Origin: DAOSXA01 sp964526835
GTDB lineage: Bacteria; Zixibacteria; MSB-5A5; GN15; FEB-12
DNA length: 64,000 bases
Assembly: GCA_964526835.1 (NCBI GenBank)
Contig: CAZGMK010000004.1
Location: 112,341-176,340 of the forward strand
Reading direction: 5' to 3'
The position numbers and the translations under genes are program-made. This document shows, piece after piece, positions 37,147 to 46,318 of the stretch (position 1 is its first letter; the number at the start of each line of letters is the position of its first letter). A model generated the notes under the pieces. The model ran no database searches. It was not told the DNA's origin and worked only from the letters and a program-made list of their open reading frames with translations.

Positions 37147-38798
37147 CGGGCGACCACCTCTACCGTGAATTGTGCGTTGACCGGTGCGCGGCTCTTGAGA
37201 AAGCGTTCCAGCCGGTGCCGAAGCAGATCGATCTCAGCGTTGGAGTAGAACTTCTCCGCATCCACCTCGGCCCGCACGACAATGCAGCGACGTACGCCGT
37301 ATTCGGTCTGCTGTACGCCTTTGGCACAATCGACCTGGTTGATCCGTGGATCGTAGGTAGAGACCCAGCGGCGCATCTCATCGAAGCTCAACGCCCGGTC
37401 GCGTGATCGCAGCCTCAGGGCCGCTTCCATTACAAGTTGCTCGTCGGTGCGGGCGGGCGCGCCACCTTCTGTCGGCAGGATACTGGAGACTTCCTTCAGG
37501 CCAGGATGGCTTTCGTATAGCTGGTTTATCCGCCCCGCCTCAATGGCGTTGGCGGCCTGGCCCGCGGTCACGGCATAGCTGATATTCAGAGAATCCGGAG
37601 GCGCTGTCAGCTCGCCCGAGAAGTCAAACCAGAGCACCATCCTCTCACCGCGACGCTGCGGTGTGTAGCGGCGAACATCCGGATCGGAGACAATCTGATG
37701 GGCCGGGATGTAGCGTCGATTGGCGGAATCCTCGACCGACGTAACTTCGAGTATGGAGGCGATGCTCTCCGGCAGTTCCACCTCGACCACTCTGGCTCCG
37801 CCGGTATGCTTGAACAGGTTCAACTCATACTGGTTGATGACCGGCACACAATCGAAGTACAGGGCCAGACCGGAACGCAATCGACTACGATCGCCGCGCT
37901 CAGACAGATCGATTCGCAACCAGTACAAATCAGTTTCGTCGACCTTCTTGTGCACCGATGCCGGCAAAATCCCCTCGATATCCGCGTCGGGGGGTCCGGC
38001 CTTCCACTCGCGGGCCGGCCCTTCCGGCAGGCGCACAAAGCGATGACGCAGAGAAGAAAAGACATCGTGATCAGCGCGAAGCCCGCCCCAGTTGTTGAAG
38101 GGGTCCTCCGATACGCCTGACCGCTCGCCGGCGCCGGGGACGAAGCTCCGGCCATCGGCGAATTCGCCGTCGCGATCGCCGAAGGCCCACCGCCCCCACC
38201 AGATCTGCTTGGCCGAATCGTGGTCGGCGTGGACGAATATCCGGGACTCCGACAGGGCTGACGGCGGCCCCTCGTATTCGAAGCCGGCCCATATGGTTAC
38301 CGGCTGCTCGGGATTGAGAGTCGTGAATTCGGATGTAACCGGCCCCTGCTCGGAATCGGACGGCAACATGTCGATCAGACGTTCGCCCTGCTGAATCAAC
38401 AGCACGCGGGCCTCGGCAGCCAGGAGACGGTACTCACGCATCGGGGAAAAAAACAGGGTCTGACCGCCCTCACGGCGTTCCTTGTAGAAGAAGCGGACGT
38501 GCCCGTCGACATCCACCACCGGATCATTAGGCACGCAACGCATAACCGTATACGCCGGAAGCGGCCAGCGCTTTCCTTCCGGCGCCACAGCTTTAATGAG
38601 TTCTCGTGTTGCCTCCTGCCAGGTACGGTCCAGCCGCTGATCGATCTGCGAGATCTGGTCGGCATACAGGCGCAACAAGATCTGCAAGAGGGGATCGAGA
38701 CGGTCAGGTGATTGAGGTATCTCCGGATCGAAGGAGCGCAACTGCTGGTGCATCTGCGCAAAGATTTCCTCGGTTGTGCGATGCTGGGACTGCTTCAT
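37143..38798 (-). CDS. tssF: T6SS baseplate protein TssF
   Basis: A 551-residue protein matching TssF (VasA/ImpG), usually about 600. The N-terminal region has the family pattern DPLLQILLRLYADQISQIDQRLD and ELIKAVAPEGKRWPLPAYTVMR. The C-terminal third includes RSRDRALSFDEMRRWVSTYDPRINQVDCAKG, related to the gp6-like ending of baseplate wedge proteins. TssF pairs with TssG and TssK in the baseplate. It starts 16 bases after tssE and overlaps tssG by four bases. Confidence 0.8.
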   Translation of the reverse strand: MKQSQHRTTEEIFAQMHQQLRSFDPEIPQSPDRLDPLLQILLRLYADQISQIDQRLDRTWQEATRELIKAVAPEGKRWPLPAYTVMRCVPNDPVVDVDGHVRFFYKERREGGQTLFFSPMREYRLLAAEARVLLIQQGERLIDMLPSDSEQGPVTSEFTTLNPEQPVTIWAGFEYEGPPSALSESRIFVHADHDSAKQIWWGRWAFGDRDGEFADGRSFVPGAGERSGVSEDPFNNWGGLRADHDVFSSLRHRFVRLPEGPAREWKAGPPDADIEGILPASVHKKVDETDLYWLRIDLSERGDRSRLRSGLALYFDCVPVINQYELNLFKHTGGARVVEVELPESIASILEVTSVEDSANRRYIPAHQIVSDPDVRRYTPQRRGERMVLWFDFSGELTAPPDSLNISYAVTAGQAANAIEAGRINQLYESHPGLKEVSSILPTEGGAPARTDEQLVMEAALRLRSRDRALSFDEMRRWVSTYDPRINQVDCAKGVQQTEYGVRRCIVVRAEVDAEKFYSNAEIDLLRHRLERFLKSRAPVNAQFTVEVVAR

Positions 38799-38814
38799 AC
38801 TTGCCTGAATCCAA

Positions 38815-39189
38815 CTAGCCTACCTGGTAGTGAAAAGTGAATCTCTTCTCCTGGTCACCGTCGCGAAAATTGCCGCTTATACGCACCCGCAGGCCCAACG
38901 CCGACGCCGCCGCCGCGCTTTCCGGGTCGAAGGACACCGAGACATTAAACATCCGCGGTTCGAAAGCCCCGATGGCGTTGCGCAGAGCGGCGCGGATATC
39001 AGCCTTGTTGGTCGTGAGCAGGTCGGCGTACTCCTTATCCCAGATGCCGCAACCGTACTCGGGCCAAAATGGTATTTGTCCGATCCGCGTCGACAGGATG
39101 AGGCCAATCGACTGTGCAATCGATGATTCAAGGTCGGTGCGTCCCAGGTGACCCTCGGTCGGCAGCAGCGGAAGGGATATATAATCCAT
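38815..39189 (-). CDS. tssE: T6SS baseplate protein TssE (gp25-like)
   Basis: A 124-residue protein of the gp25/TssE family, the small baseplate component that seeds the sheath. Signatures: DLESSIAQSIGLILSTRIGQIPFWPEYGCGIWDKEY and the conserved FEPRM with the following strand. It begins just after vgrG and ends 16 bases before tssF. Small size, the gp25-type sequence and neighbours make this secure. The start has no good ribosome-binding site, and translation may be coupled to vgrG. Confidence 0.88.
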   Translation of the reverse strand: MDYISLPLLPTEGHLGRTDLESSIAQSIGLILSTRIGQIPFWPEYGCGIWDKEYADLLTTNKADIRAALRNAIGAFEPRMFNVSVSFDPESAAAASALGLRVRISGNFRDGDQEKRFTFHYQVG

Positions 39190-39196
39190 AACTAGT

Positions 39197-40957
39197 CTAG
39201 TTGATCTTCACCAGGGCGCCCTTGACCGTCACCATACCCGAACCTTCGACCGTGGTGTTTGCGGACGTCACTTTGGCCTGGGCGCCGCCCTTGGCCTCGT
39301 AATTGGCGCCGCCCTCGGATTTGAAATTGGCCGCCGCCTTGATCTCGACATCGCTGCCGCCCTCGGCCGCCAGTTTCCCGGCGGCTTTGATATTGATGTC
39401 TCCGCTGGTGCTCTCAATGCTGATATTGGCCCCCTTGATAGCGATGTCGCCACTGCTTTCGATCGTGATTGACGGCCCGCTCATGGATAAAGTGATCATA
39501 TTCGTGCCGTCCTTTTGCACGATCGAGAGTACTTCGGAGCCCGATTTGTCGGAGAAGAATATCTCGTTGCCGGCCTTGGTGCGAATAACCTTCAGGTCGT
39601 TGTCGGGGCCGGACCACCCCGCACTGTGCGAGGCATGAGGCGGAGTATCGACGCCGTTATACAACGCGCCCAAAACCACCGGACGATCTGGGTTGCCATT
39701 ACCGAAGCCGACCAGGACTTCGTCATCGACTTCGGGCAGCCAGAAGGTCCCTTTCTCCGCGCCGGCGTGCAGAGTCATCACCCGCACCCACTTCTCGGCA
39801 GAGGCCTCGGAGCCGTCGCGTTTGTTCCAGAAGAACTTCACCTTGACCCGGCCCAGATTATCGGGATCGTTGGTGTCGGTTACCAGTCCGCTCTGCAGAT
39901 CGGTATACGCCTGCCGCAGGTACTTGCGGGTAGGAAAGGCCGTGTCGAGCGGTGTACACGTGAATTCATTGTGGTACTTCCCGCTCTCGTCGAATACGTG
40001 AGTGACAGTGGTCACCCAATATGTCCCGTCGAGGCCGTTCATCCCCCTGATCCGCACTGCACGCCCGATCCCGACCGATGACACCGTGGACTCGCCGCGG
40101 CAGTTGATCATACCGCCGACCCGATTGTGACGGCCGGTTTCCATCGCCTTATCGAGCCCGGCCTGTGAACTTGGAGCGAGTCCGCCGATGAATCCCGGAT
40201 CGGGATAGATTCGCCCCGAGGCGTCGTGGGCATCGCTCGCCAGACCGGAGAGCGAAGTGCGCAAGGATCCGGTTGAGGCGCTGTCCCAGACACTCTTGGA
40301 GGCATCGTCATAGGCCTGACTGGATAACTTGTCGGCCACGGTACCGAGACCGTAGGAGAAGGCCCCGAGGTTCTCAGGCCAGGTCAGATCATCTGCCTGC
40401 GATGCGGAAGCATCGCTCACCCGGAACTCGCGTCCCGTATAGTAGGCGAACTTGCCGGCACCGTTGGCCAGACGCATCACCAAATGCCAGTCGGTCTCGC
40501 GGTACTGCACATGATAAGGCATCTGGCCCGGGATTGAATCGATGCTGCCGGGTGTCACCGAGTAGCGACGAATGACGGCTTCGATGATGTCCGAGGCTGT
40601 CTGGTCCACGAGGATATCGTTGCGAGCGCCGCCGTCCATGGTAAGGGTGGGACTATGGACGGTCAGGATGACGGAATTGAGGGAATCGATGCTATTGTCG
40701 AAGGTGACTTCGGTCAGGATGCCGACGAATTCGAGATTTTCGATCTCGATTGTCGTCGGTTTTCCGAGCATACCCGAGAATCGTGACGGGTCCTCCACCA
40801 CCACTCCCTGTCGTCCTTCACCCACTCCGCGCAGACGCACCCTGGCCACATGATGATCGTTGACATATTGCTCCAGCCGAACCGAGGAGATGTCATGACG
40901 GAGTTCGTTGTTATCGACCAGTACGCGGCAGGCTACCGCCTTCTGCAATTGAGGCAT
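39197..40957 (-). CDS. tssI: VgrG/TssI spike protein
   Basis: A 586-residue VgrG. The N-terminal gp27-like part (about 1-350) leads to the gp5-like OB region (LVTDTNDPDNLGRVKVKFFWNKRDG, EKGTFWLPEVDDEVLVGFGNGNPDRPVVLGALYNG). The C-terminus is a needle of short beta repeats (ITIESSGDIAIKGANISIESTSGDINIKAAG, and AANFKSEGGANYEAKGGAQA), the gp5-type beta-helix that ends at VKIN without any toxin extension. VgrG trimers cap the Hcp tube and are tipped by PAAR proteins; the PAAR gene lies at 52.2-53.9 kb. Gene order Hcp, VgrG, TssE, TssF is coherent. GAGGTGAG precedes the start. Confidence 0.93.
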   Translation of the reverse strand: MPQLQKAVACRVLVDNNELRHDISSVRLEQYVNDHHVARVRLRGVGEGRQGVVVEDPSRFSGMLGKPTTIEIENLEFVGILTEVTFDNSIDSLNSVILTVHSPTLTMDGGARNDILVDQTASDIIEAVIRRYSVTPGSIDSIPGQMPYHVQYRETDWHLVMRLANGAGKFAYYTGREFRVSDASASQADDLTWPENLGAFSYGLGTVADKLSSQAYDDASKSVWDSASTGSLRTSLSGLASDAHDASGRIYPDPGFIGGLAPSSQAGLDKAMETGRHNRVGGMINCRGESTVSSVGIGRAVRIRGMNGLDGTYWVTTVTHVFDESGKYHNEFTCTPLDTAFPTRKYLRQAYTDLQSGLVTDTNDPDNLGRVKVKFFWNKRDGSEASAEKWVRVMTLHAGAEKGTFWLPEVDDEVLVGFGNGNPDRPVVLGALYNGVDTPPHASHSAGWSGPDNDLKVIRTKAGNEIFFSDKSGSEVLSIVQKDGTNMITLSMSGPSITIESSGDIAIKGANISIESTSGDINIKAAGKLAAEGGSDVEIKAAANFKSEGGANYEAKGGAQAKVTSANTTVEGSGMVTVKGALVKIN

Positions 40958-41026
40958 GTGGTCTCACCTCACCCTCTAGTAGAAGCCCGGGTCGACCTGC
41001 GGCCGACCCGGCTCAGAAGGGCTGGC

Positions 41027-41437
41027 TTAGATTCCTTCTTCCCAGAGGTTGTCTAGCTCGGCTTCGCCGATCCTCAGTTTGTGACAGGATATCTCGAAGT
41101 ACTCGTAGATCTGATCGCCGGGATTGTCCTTGATATGCGGAACAGTCTCTTCGTACTTCGTGATGAAGCCATCTTCCCAGGAAAGTTCCTTCATATCCGA
41201 ATCATCCGGATCTTTGAAGGTCACCTTTCCCGATTTCCAGTTGGGCTGTGACGAGTCCGTGGCCCAACGGGCGATGTCGGTATTCTCATCGGACTCACGG
41301 GTGATCTTGATAGTACCGGCGTGGGCGCGATCCGACGGCCGCCCGGTTTCATCCTTCGAAGTGTACATCTCGTAGGAGATCTTGTAGACGTTCTTGTACT
41401 TGACGCCGTCAATCTCCAGAATCGGCCTGCGTGCCAT
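41027..41437 (-). CDS. tssD: T6SS tube protein TssD/Hcp
   Basis: A 136-residue protein of the TssD (Hcp-like) type found in Bacteroidetes and related type VI systems. It has the alternating strands and the acidic pattern (KYKNVYKISYEMYTSKDETGRPSDRAHAG, IYEYFEISCHKLRIGEAELDN) rather than the classical Proteobacterial Hcp sequence. Hcp hexamers stack to form the inner tube expelled with the spike. The ATG is preceded by AAGGAG at eight bases. It lies between tssC and vgrG. The assignment to TssD rests on sequence style and position; a profile search would confirm it. Confidence 0.75.
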   Translation of the reverse strand: MARRPILEIDGVKYKNVYKISYEMYTSKDETGRPSDRAHAGTIKITRESDENTDIARWATDSSQPNWKSGKVTFKDPDDSDMKELSWEDGFITKYEETVPHIKDNPGDQIYEYFEISCHKLRIGEAELDNLWEEGI

Positions 41438-41530
41438 AACGAAGCTCCTTGCAGATTCAGGTTACAACCAGTGTTCTTGTGTGCCGTACCAGTACCGGCT
41501 CAGCCGGCCAAGCAGTGGACCAGTGGCCGC

Positions 41531-42955
41531 TTACTTGTCCTTAACATTGGTGGCGTCATCCTCATTCCAGGCGGTGAACTCGATATTGAACGTCCTCGCC
41601 GGGTATTTGGGGTTGAGAGCCACTTTGATATCGACCTCCTGGCGTTTACGCATCTCCTCATCGGCGAAAACCTTGATATCATAGTCCTGGAGAATGTTGT
41701 CGCCGCCGGAGATGGCCTTCATAAACTTGTCAATATCCTTGCGCAGGGTATCGATGAACTTCTGATCTATCACCGAGAACGTCTGCTTATTAAGGTAATT
41801 GCGCAGCGTCTTATAGACATAGTCATAGGTGCGCCGGATCGAATAGACGTTGAAGGTCTCCTTCGTGAACAGAGTCGATGATCCCATCGCCACCGCAGCG
41901 CCCTCGAAGCTCACCATCGGGTTAACACCCTTCTCGTTGATCTTCGAGGCATCCGGCTGATTGGCCTTGAAACGGATGTACTTGGCGTCGGCCACCTTGC
42001 CATACTTGAAGCCCGCCACCGGCTGCTGCATTCCGGCTTCGATGTCCCCACGATACATCATGCCGGCGACCGAAGCCGAGGGCGGAATCCACATGTCTTC
42101 ATCCTCGTAGTCGTTGGCGTTTCTCGCCAGCAGATAGTTGGCGAAGACCGAGGTGTATTGTTTGTAGGCGTCGACCCCTGTCAGATTGGCGAAAGATGGA
42201 TCGTCCAGCATATCCATGACCTCTTCGAAGCTCTCGAAGTCGGGGAGATCCGTCATGACATGGAGCTTGTTGGGCAGGCCTATCTGGCGCGCCACCGTAT
42301 CGATATTCTCGACGCTCCCCAGATAGCCGGGGATAACGGCCATCGAGAAGCACTCCTTGATGCTCCACTCGCGGTACAGATCGGAAATAGCCTTGCCGAG
42401 CTGTTCGAGTTTATCGCGATCATCCGGGTCGACCAGTTCTTCTGCACTCACATTAGCAAACCAGGCATTGACCTTCTCGTCCGGCTCGGCCTGAGCGTTG
42501 GCGAAGAAGTTGGCGATGGCCCGGTAAGTGCCTTCGAGTTCGCGGCTCTCCTGGTGCACCTTCTTCATGTTGGTAGCCAGATTGGCCTCGAGCTTTGCCG
42601 ATTCTTCGGCCAGGCTCTTCCTAACGTCGTCGATATTGTCTGACTTCGACAGGTGCTCCTGCCACAGCTTCAGGCGTTCGGCCAGAAGCTTGCGTTGCTT
42701 GGCGAAGTCCTTCTTGGTAAGGAATTCTTTGCGCTGGAAGCTCTTCTTCGGGTCGAGCCACTCAACACCCCTTACCAGATCGCCGTCAGTGGTCTTGAAA
42801 GACGGCAGCAAACCGGCCATCTTCTTGAAATCACCGAATGCATCGCTGAGCAGCGATTGAAATTCTTCGTCGGATATTGCCTCGGCCGGCGCCGCCGGCC
42901 TGGCCTCAGCGGCCTGTTCCTGCGGTTGGGCCTGGTCTTTTTCCTGTTCGCCCAT
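41531..42955 (-). CDS. tssC: T6SS contractile sheath large subunit TssC
   Basis: A 474-residue protein matching TssC, the larger sheath subunit. The N-terminal about 45 residues are low-complexity Gln/Ala/Glu/Pro rich, after which ISDEEFQSLLSDAFGD and a helical segment with a coiled-coil tendency follow. The C-terminal domain carries NVYSIRRTYDYVYKTLRNYLNKQTFSVID and DYDIKVFADEEMRKRQEVDIKVALNPKYPARTFNIEF, typical of sheath proteins that link neighbouring subunits by strand exchange. With TssB it forms the sheath that ClpV disassembles. GAGG precedes the start. Confidence 0.85.
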   Translation of the reverse strand: MGEQEKDQAQPQEQAAEARPAAPAEAISDEEFQSLLSDAFGDFKKMAGLLPSFKTTDGDLVRGVEWLDPKKSFQRKEFLTKKDFAKQRKLLAERLKLWQEHLSKSDNIDDVRKSLAEESAKLEANLATNMKKVHQESRELEGTYRAIANFFANAQAEPDEKVNAWFANVSAEELVDPDDRDKLEQLGKAISDLYREWSIKECFSMAVIPGYLGSVENIDTVARQIGLPNKLHVMTDLPDFESFEEVMDMLDDPSFANLTGVDAYKQYTSVFANYLLARNANDYEDEDMWIPPSASVAGMMYRGDIEAGMQQPVAGFKYGKVADAKYIRFKANQPDASKINEKGVNPMVSFEGAAVAMGSSTLFTKETFNVYSIRRTYDYVYKTLRNYLNKQTFSVIDQKFIDTLRKDIDKFMKAISGGDNILQDYDIKVFADEEMRKRQEVDIKVALNPKYPARTFNIEFTAWNEDDATNVKDK

Positions 42956-42978
42956 GAGTTACCTCGCTTGGCTAATGG

Positions 42979-43425
42979 TTACTCTTCTTCGGCGAGAAGG
43001 TTAATGTAATACTGGGCCGCTTTCAATAGGGCCTGTTTCTTTTCCGAGTCGGCCAGCGTTTTCTGCAGCGCCTTGTTCTTCTTGAGCTGCTTGTCCAGGT
43101 CAGTGGCCATCTCCTTGCGATAATAGGTCTTCTGGAGGTAGTCATTCTTTTCGATCAGTTCCTTGCTCGTGAAGTCCTTCATCGAGCGCATCTCGAAGTG
43201 AGCCGACATCGGCTCTCCATCAGTGGTCTCAAGGTCGACGTCGAACGACGGCTGGAACTTCTCGAAAACCTCCTTCAAGTTATTGCAGCGGACCGGGGCA
43301 ATATCGGGGTCTTCCTCCGAATTGAGCCGGGCGGCGTACAGCAGTTTGTTGGAGGGGAGCAGTTCGACCGGGATCGAGTCATCGCGCTTGACCCGTTCGG
43401 TCGCTCCGAGTATGAATTTGGCCAT
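42979..43425 (-). CDS. tssB: T6SS contractile sheath small subunit TssB
   Basis: A 148-residue protein matching TssB in size and position, just upstream of tssC. Conserved features include the central beta strands (PSFDVDLETTDGEPMSAHFEMRSMKDF), which pair with TssC, and a Lys/Leu-rich C-terminal helix (QLKKNKALQKTLADSEKKQALLKAA). In the family that region helps recruit ClpV to contracted sheath. GGAGG lies five bases before the ATG. It is the first gene after clpV. Confidence 0.8.
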   Translation of the reverse strand: MAKFILGATERVKRDDSIPVELLPSNKLLYAARLNSEEDPDIAPVRCNNLKEVFEKFQPSFDVDLETTDGEPMSAHFEMRSMKDFTSKELIEKNDYLQKTYYRKEMATDLDKQLKKNKALQKTLADSEKKQALLKAAQYYINLLAEEE

Positions 43426-43443
43426 GGAAACCTCCGTTTACGG

Positions 43444-44547
43444 CTATTGTGATTTGTCTTCTTCTATTTGAAAGACGTAGCTGTCGTCTTCGGCTTCAAT
43501 GATCACCCTGTCGCCCGGCGACACCTTTCCCGTAATAATGTCAACCGAAAGCTTATTGACAATCTCACGCTCGATAATGCGCTGGATCGGACGAGCCCCA
43601 AGCTCGATCGTGTAGCCGTCGGCAGCCAGTTTGCGGCAGGCCGCGTCGGACAGTGTGGCCTCTATACGTTGGTCCTCCAGTAGCCCCACAAGGTTCTGAA
43701 ACTCCAGTCGGGCTATCTTCTCTACCTGTTCCTGAGTAAAGGAATGGTAGATGATTATATCGTTCAGCCGGTTCAGGAACTCGGGCCGGAATTTGGTGAA
43801 AAGGAACTGGCGAATCTCATCCATGTCGACCGGTCGGCCTTCGCGATCGGCGTCGAGAATCCGATCGGCGGCATAGTTGGATGTCAGGATTACGATCGTA
43901 TTGGAGAAGTCCACGGTGCGACTCTGGCCATCGGTCAGGCGTCCGTCATCCAGCAACTGCAGCAGCACATTGAAGACATCCGGATTGGCCTTCTCGACTT
44001 CGTCGAAGAGAATCACCGAAAAGGGTTTCCGGCGTACTGCCTCGGTCAGTGCTCCGCCGGCCTCATAACCGACATATCCGGGAGGGGCGCCGATCATCTT
44101 GGCCACCGAGTGGGTTTCCATGAACTCGGACATATCCAGACGCACCATCGCATTCTTGTCATCGAACAGGAATTCAGCCAGCAGCTTCGCCAGATAAGTC
44201 TTGCCCGTACCGGTCGGTCCGAGGAAGAGGAACGATCCCACCGGACGATTCGGCGGCTTCAGGCCCGCTCGCGCCTTGCGCACCGCATTTGAAATGGCGC
44301 TGATAGCATCCTCCTGGCCGATCACCCGTTCCGACAGAAACCTCTCCATATTGATCAGGCGGTCTTTTTCCGCCGTCATCATCTTGCTGACAGGGATGCC
44401 TGTGCGACGGGCGACCACGGCCGCAACATCAGGGGCGTCAATTTCTCGCGTAAGATTGTCGACCACCTCACGCAACCGGGCAAAACGCTCCTTGCGAGTC
44501 ACCAGGTCTTCCTGGATGTCCTGCAGACGCATCTTGCGTATATCCAT
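43444..44547 (-). CDS. clpV: ClpV C-terminal half (D2 AAA+ domain) as a separate protein
   Basis: A 367-residue protein covering the end of the ClpV middle domain, the D2 AAA+ ATPase and the C-terminal domain. Walker A is GPTGTGKT (110-117) and Walker B is VILFDE (178-183). The region before D2 (VAAVVARRTGIPVSK) is the usual linker between D1 and D2. The ATG at 44547 overlaps the stop of the N-terminal half as TGATG and is preceded by AAGGAGG with seven bases of spacing (44555-44561), inside the end of the upstream frame. Both signs argue for a genuine separate gene translated by reinitiation, not a sequencing frameshift. A GTG at 44550 is less likely. Confidence 0.85.
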   Translation of the reverse strand: MDIRKMRLQDIQEDLVTRKERFARLREVVDNLTREIDAPDVAAVVARRTGIPVSKMMTAEKDRLINMERFLSERVIGQEDAISAISNAVRKARAGLKPPNRPVGSFLFLGPTGTGKTYLAKLLAEFLFDDKNAMVRLDMSEFMETHSVAKMIGAPPGYVGYEAGGALTEAVRRKPFSVILFDEVEKANPDVFNVLLQLLDDGRLTDGQSRTVDFSNTIVILTSNYAADRILDADREGRPVDMDEIRQFLFTKFRPEFLNRLNDIIIYHSFTQEQVEKIARLEFQNLVGLLEDQRIEATLSDAACRKLAADGYTIELGARPIQRIIEREIVNKLSVDIITGKVSPGDRVIIEAEDDSYVFQIEEDKSQ

Positions 44548-45986
44548 CACCGGGCCTCCTTCTGCTGCGCCTCGATGCGGTGCCCCCAGAAGCCATCGAG
44601 CCTGTCGAGGCCGCGACAGAGTTCCTCATAGGCCTCGCGAGTCGCCTCGAGCTCCTCGTCGGAGTCGGGCCTGGATTTAGCCAGCATTTCCTCGAATTCC
44701 GCGATGCTCTTCTCCAGTTCAGGTATAGCCTCCCTGGCGAACTCTTCTTTGACTGAGAACTCCGAACCGGCCTCGTCAATTAAATCCAGGCATATATCCG
44801 GGAGGTTGCGTTCGGAGAGATACCTGCGACCATACCTTACGGCAGCTTCGGCTGCTTCAGGAGTGTATGTCAGGTCGTGATGCTCCTGGTACTTGTCGAG
44901 TACTCCTTTAACAATGCGCACGGCTACGTCGACATCCGGCTGATCGATCTTGACCTTTTCGAGGCGTCGTTCAAGAGCTTTGTCTTTCTCCAGATACTTG
45001 GTGTATTCTTCCTGGGTGGTGGCTCCGATCAGCTTGACCTGACCTCGCGCCAGCGGAGGTTTGAGCAAGTTTGCGGCGTCCATCCCGCCCCCGCCGCCGG
45101 CGCCGGCGATCATGTGCACCTCGTCAATGAACAGAATTACTCTGCCGGCGGTCTTGATGACTTCGTTCATCAGAGCCTTGAACCGCTCCTCGAATTCGCC
45201 TTTGTACTTGGCCCCCGCGACCATGGCGCCGATATCGACCTCCATCAGTCGGCAGTCGTGTAGCACCTTCGGCACTTTCTTGCCGACCATAGCCTGGGCC
45301 AGGCCCTCCACTACGGCCGATTTGCCGACTCCCGCGCCGCCAACCAGCACCGGGCTGTTTTTTCGCCGGCGGAGGAGGATCTGGATCACCTGCTGAATCT
45401 CCGAGTCGCGCCCAATCACCGGATCGAATTGCCCGGATTCGGCCTGGCCGGTCATATCGGTACAGAACTTCAGTTCCTTGCCGGGTCGACCGGATTCCGC
45501 GGCCGCACCCGGGACGGTCCTGGTCTCCGATGAGCCCGCGATCTCGCTGACCGATTGCACATCGGAGAGAGCCTTCTGGAGGTCCTCCCTGGTCAAATCT
45601 ACATTCTCACGAACCTGCGGCGACAGCTTGGACTTGGGATCGAATATGGCCAGCAGGACGTGCTCCGGCTCGACCAGAGGGGCGTACGTCCGTGCTTTCT
45701 CCTCGATGGCAAGCTGCAGCACTTCCTGAACCGCCGGCCCGACAGTGGGTTTCTGCGGCGCGCTGCGTCTCGATTGATCCTTGAGATATCGCTCGGCGGC
45801 GTCTTCGATGAAAGCCGGTGACTTGCCAAGCTGTGACAGAATCGAGGCAACCTCCGCGTTATCGCATCGCACCGTAGCGATGAGCAGATGCTCAACATCG
45901 ATCTCCGGATGCCGGAGAGTTCCCGCAATGTCCTGGGCGCGTTTGATTAACTCACGAGACTCGGGTGAATACTGTGCTATATCCAT
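44547..45986 (-). CDS. clpV: ClpV N-terminal half (Clp-N and D1 AAA+ domain) as a separate protein
   Basis: A 479-residue protein with the Clp_N substrate domain (about 1-145), D1 AAA+ with Walker A GGAGVGKS (216-223) and Walker B VILFIDEVH (283-291), and the start of the middle coiled-coil domain. The chain ends after about 75 residues of that coil with WGHRIEAQQKEAR. The expected D2 domain is the next gene. ClpV removes contracted TssB-TssC sheath for reuse; a two-chain version is unusual and would need assembly of mixed hexamers. A promoter with a palindrome lies about 80 bases upstream. The start has AGG four bases before the ATG. Confidence 0.88.
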   Translation of the reverse strand: MDIAQYSPESRELIKRAQDIAGTLRHPEIDVEHLLIATVRCDNAEVASILSQLGKSPAFIEDAAERYLKDQSRRSAPQKPTVGPAVQEVLQLAIEEKARTYAPLVEPEHVLLAIFDPKSKLSPQVRENVDLTREDLQKALSDVQSVSEIAGSSETRTVPGAAAESGRPGKELKFCTDMTGQAESGQFDPVIGRDSEIQQVIQILLRRRKNSPVLVGGAGVGKSAVVEGLAQAMVGKKVPKVLHDCRLMEVDIGAMVAGAKYKGEFEERFKALMNEVIKTAGRVILFIDEVHMIAGAGGGGGMDAANLLKPPLARGQVKLIGATTQEEYTKYLEKDKALERRLEKVKIDQPDVDVAVRIVKGVLDKYQEHHDLTYTPEAAEAAVRYGRRYLSERNLPDICLDLIDEAGSEFSVKEEFAREAIPELEKSIAEFEEMLAKSRPDSDEELEATREAYEELCRGLDRLDGFWGHRIEAQQKEAR

Positions 45987-46065
45987 TAGCCTATGTACTT
46001 CCGTCTGACGTTGGCAGCTCTGCTGCGGCTGACTGAAGGCGGTCGGCCGTGGTCTTTCCCGAGGA

Positions 46066-46095
46066 ATTCTACGTAACTTGACGGTGATAAGTCAA
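46066..46095 (-). promoter_or_regulatory. Sigma-70-type promoter of the T6SS apparatus operon
   Basis: On the minus strand: TTGACT (46095-46090), an 18-base spacer and TAGAAT (46071-46066), about 80 bases before the clpV start. Five of six bases match consensus in each box. It could drive clpV through the exported protein at 31.0 kb. Confidence 0.5.
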
Positions 46096-46097
46096 GT
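46076..46097. promoter_or_regulatory. Palindrome overlapping the clpV promoter
   Basis: ACTTGAC (46076-46082), eight bases, GTCAAGT (46091-46097): a perfect inverted repeat that covers the -35 box and part of the spacer. A dimeric repressor bound here would block RNA polymerase. No regulator gene is recognisable in the window. Confidence 0.45.
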
Positions 46098-46318
46098 GCT
46101 TTGTGAGGCCGCAGGGTTGATGTCGCCGCAATCGTTTCGATTGTTGCCGATGCCTGTTCAGGTGACTTATGCCGATCGCGACAGGGAGCCTGCCGGGCTC
46201 CTCCCCGCGTGCCACTGTCGCTTCACCCGGATGTGGAATGGGAAATCCGGGCCCGGAGGATTGATGTCCTGTGATGAGACTCAGGCCGGCCGCTGCAGGT
46301 AAGCGGCACCGAGTGAAG

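Larger units (their letters stand above)
45987..46318. other. Intergenic regulatory region upstream of clpV
   Basis: About 330 bases between the clpV start and the stop of the HEAT-like gene. It holds the promoter and palindrome at 46066-46097 and a small hairpin at 46185-46201 (GGAGCC, 5-base loop, GGCTCC). No coding sequence is seen. It separates the effector block from the apparatus genes. Confidence 0.5.

Noticed and set aside
43444..45986. A sequencing frameshift splitting an ordinary clpV gene
   Set aside because: The two frames overlap as TGATG, and AAGGAGG stands seven bases before the second ATG. The frame also breaks inside a tolerant coiled coil, not in a domain. A frameshift cannot be excluded without reads, but it is less likely.
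31530..45986. An extracellular contractile injection system (eCIS) or phage tail instead of T6SS
   Set aside because: ClpV, TssK, TssF, TssG, VgrG and membrane-anchored proteins in the TssL and TssM positions are T6SS hallmarks; no tape-measure or tail-fibre genes are seen.
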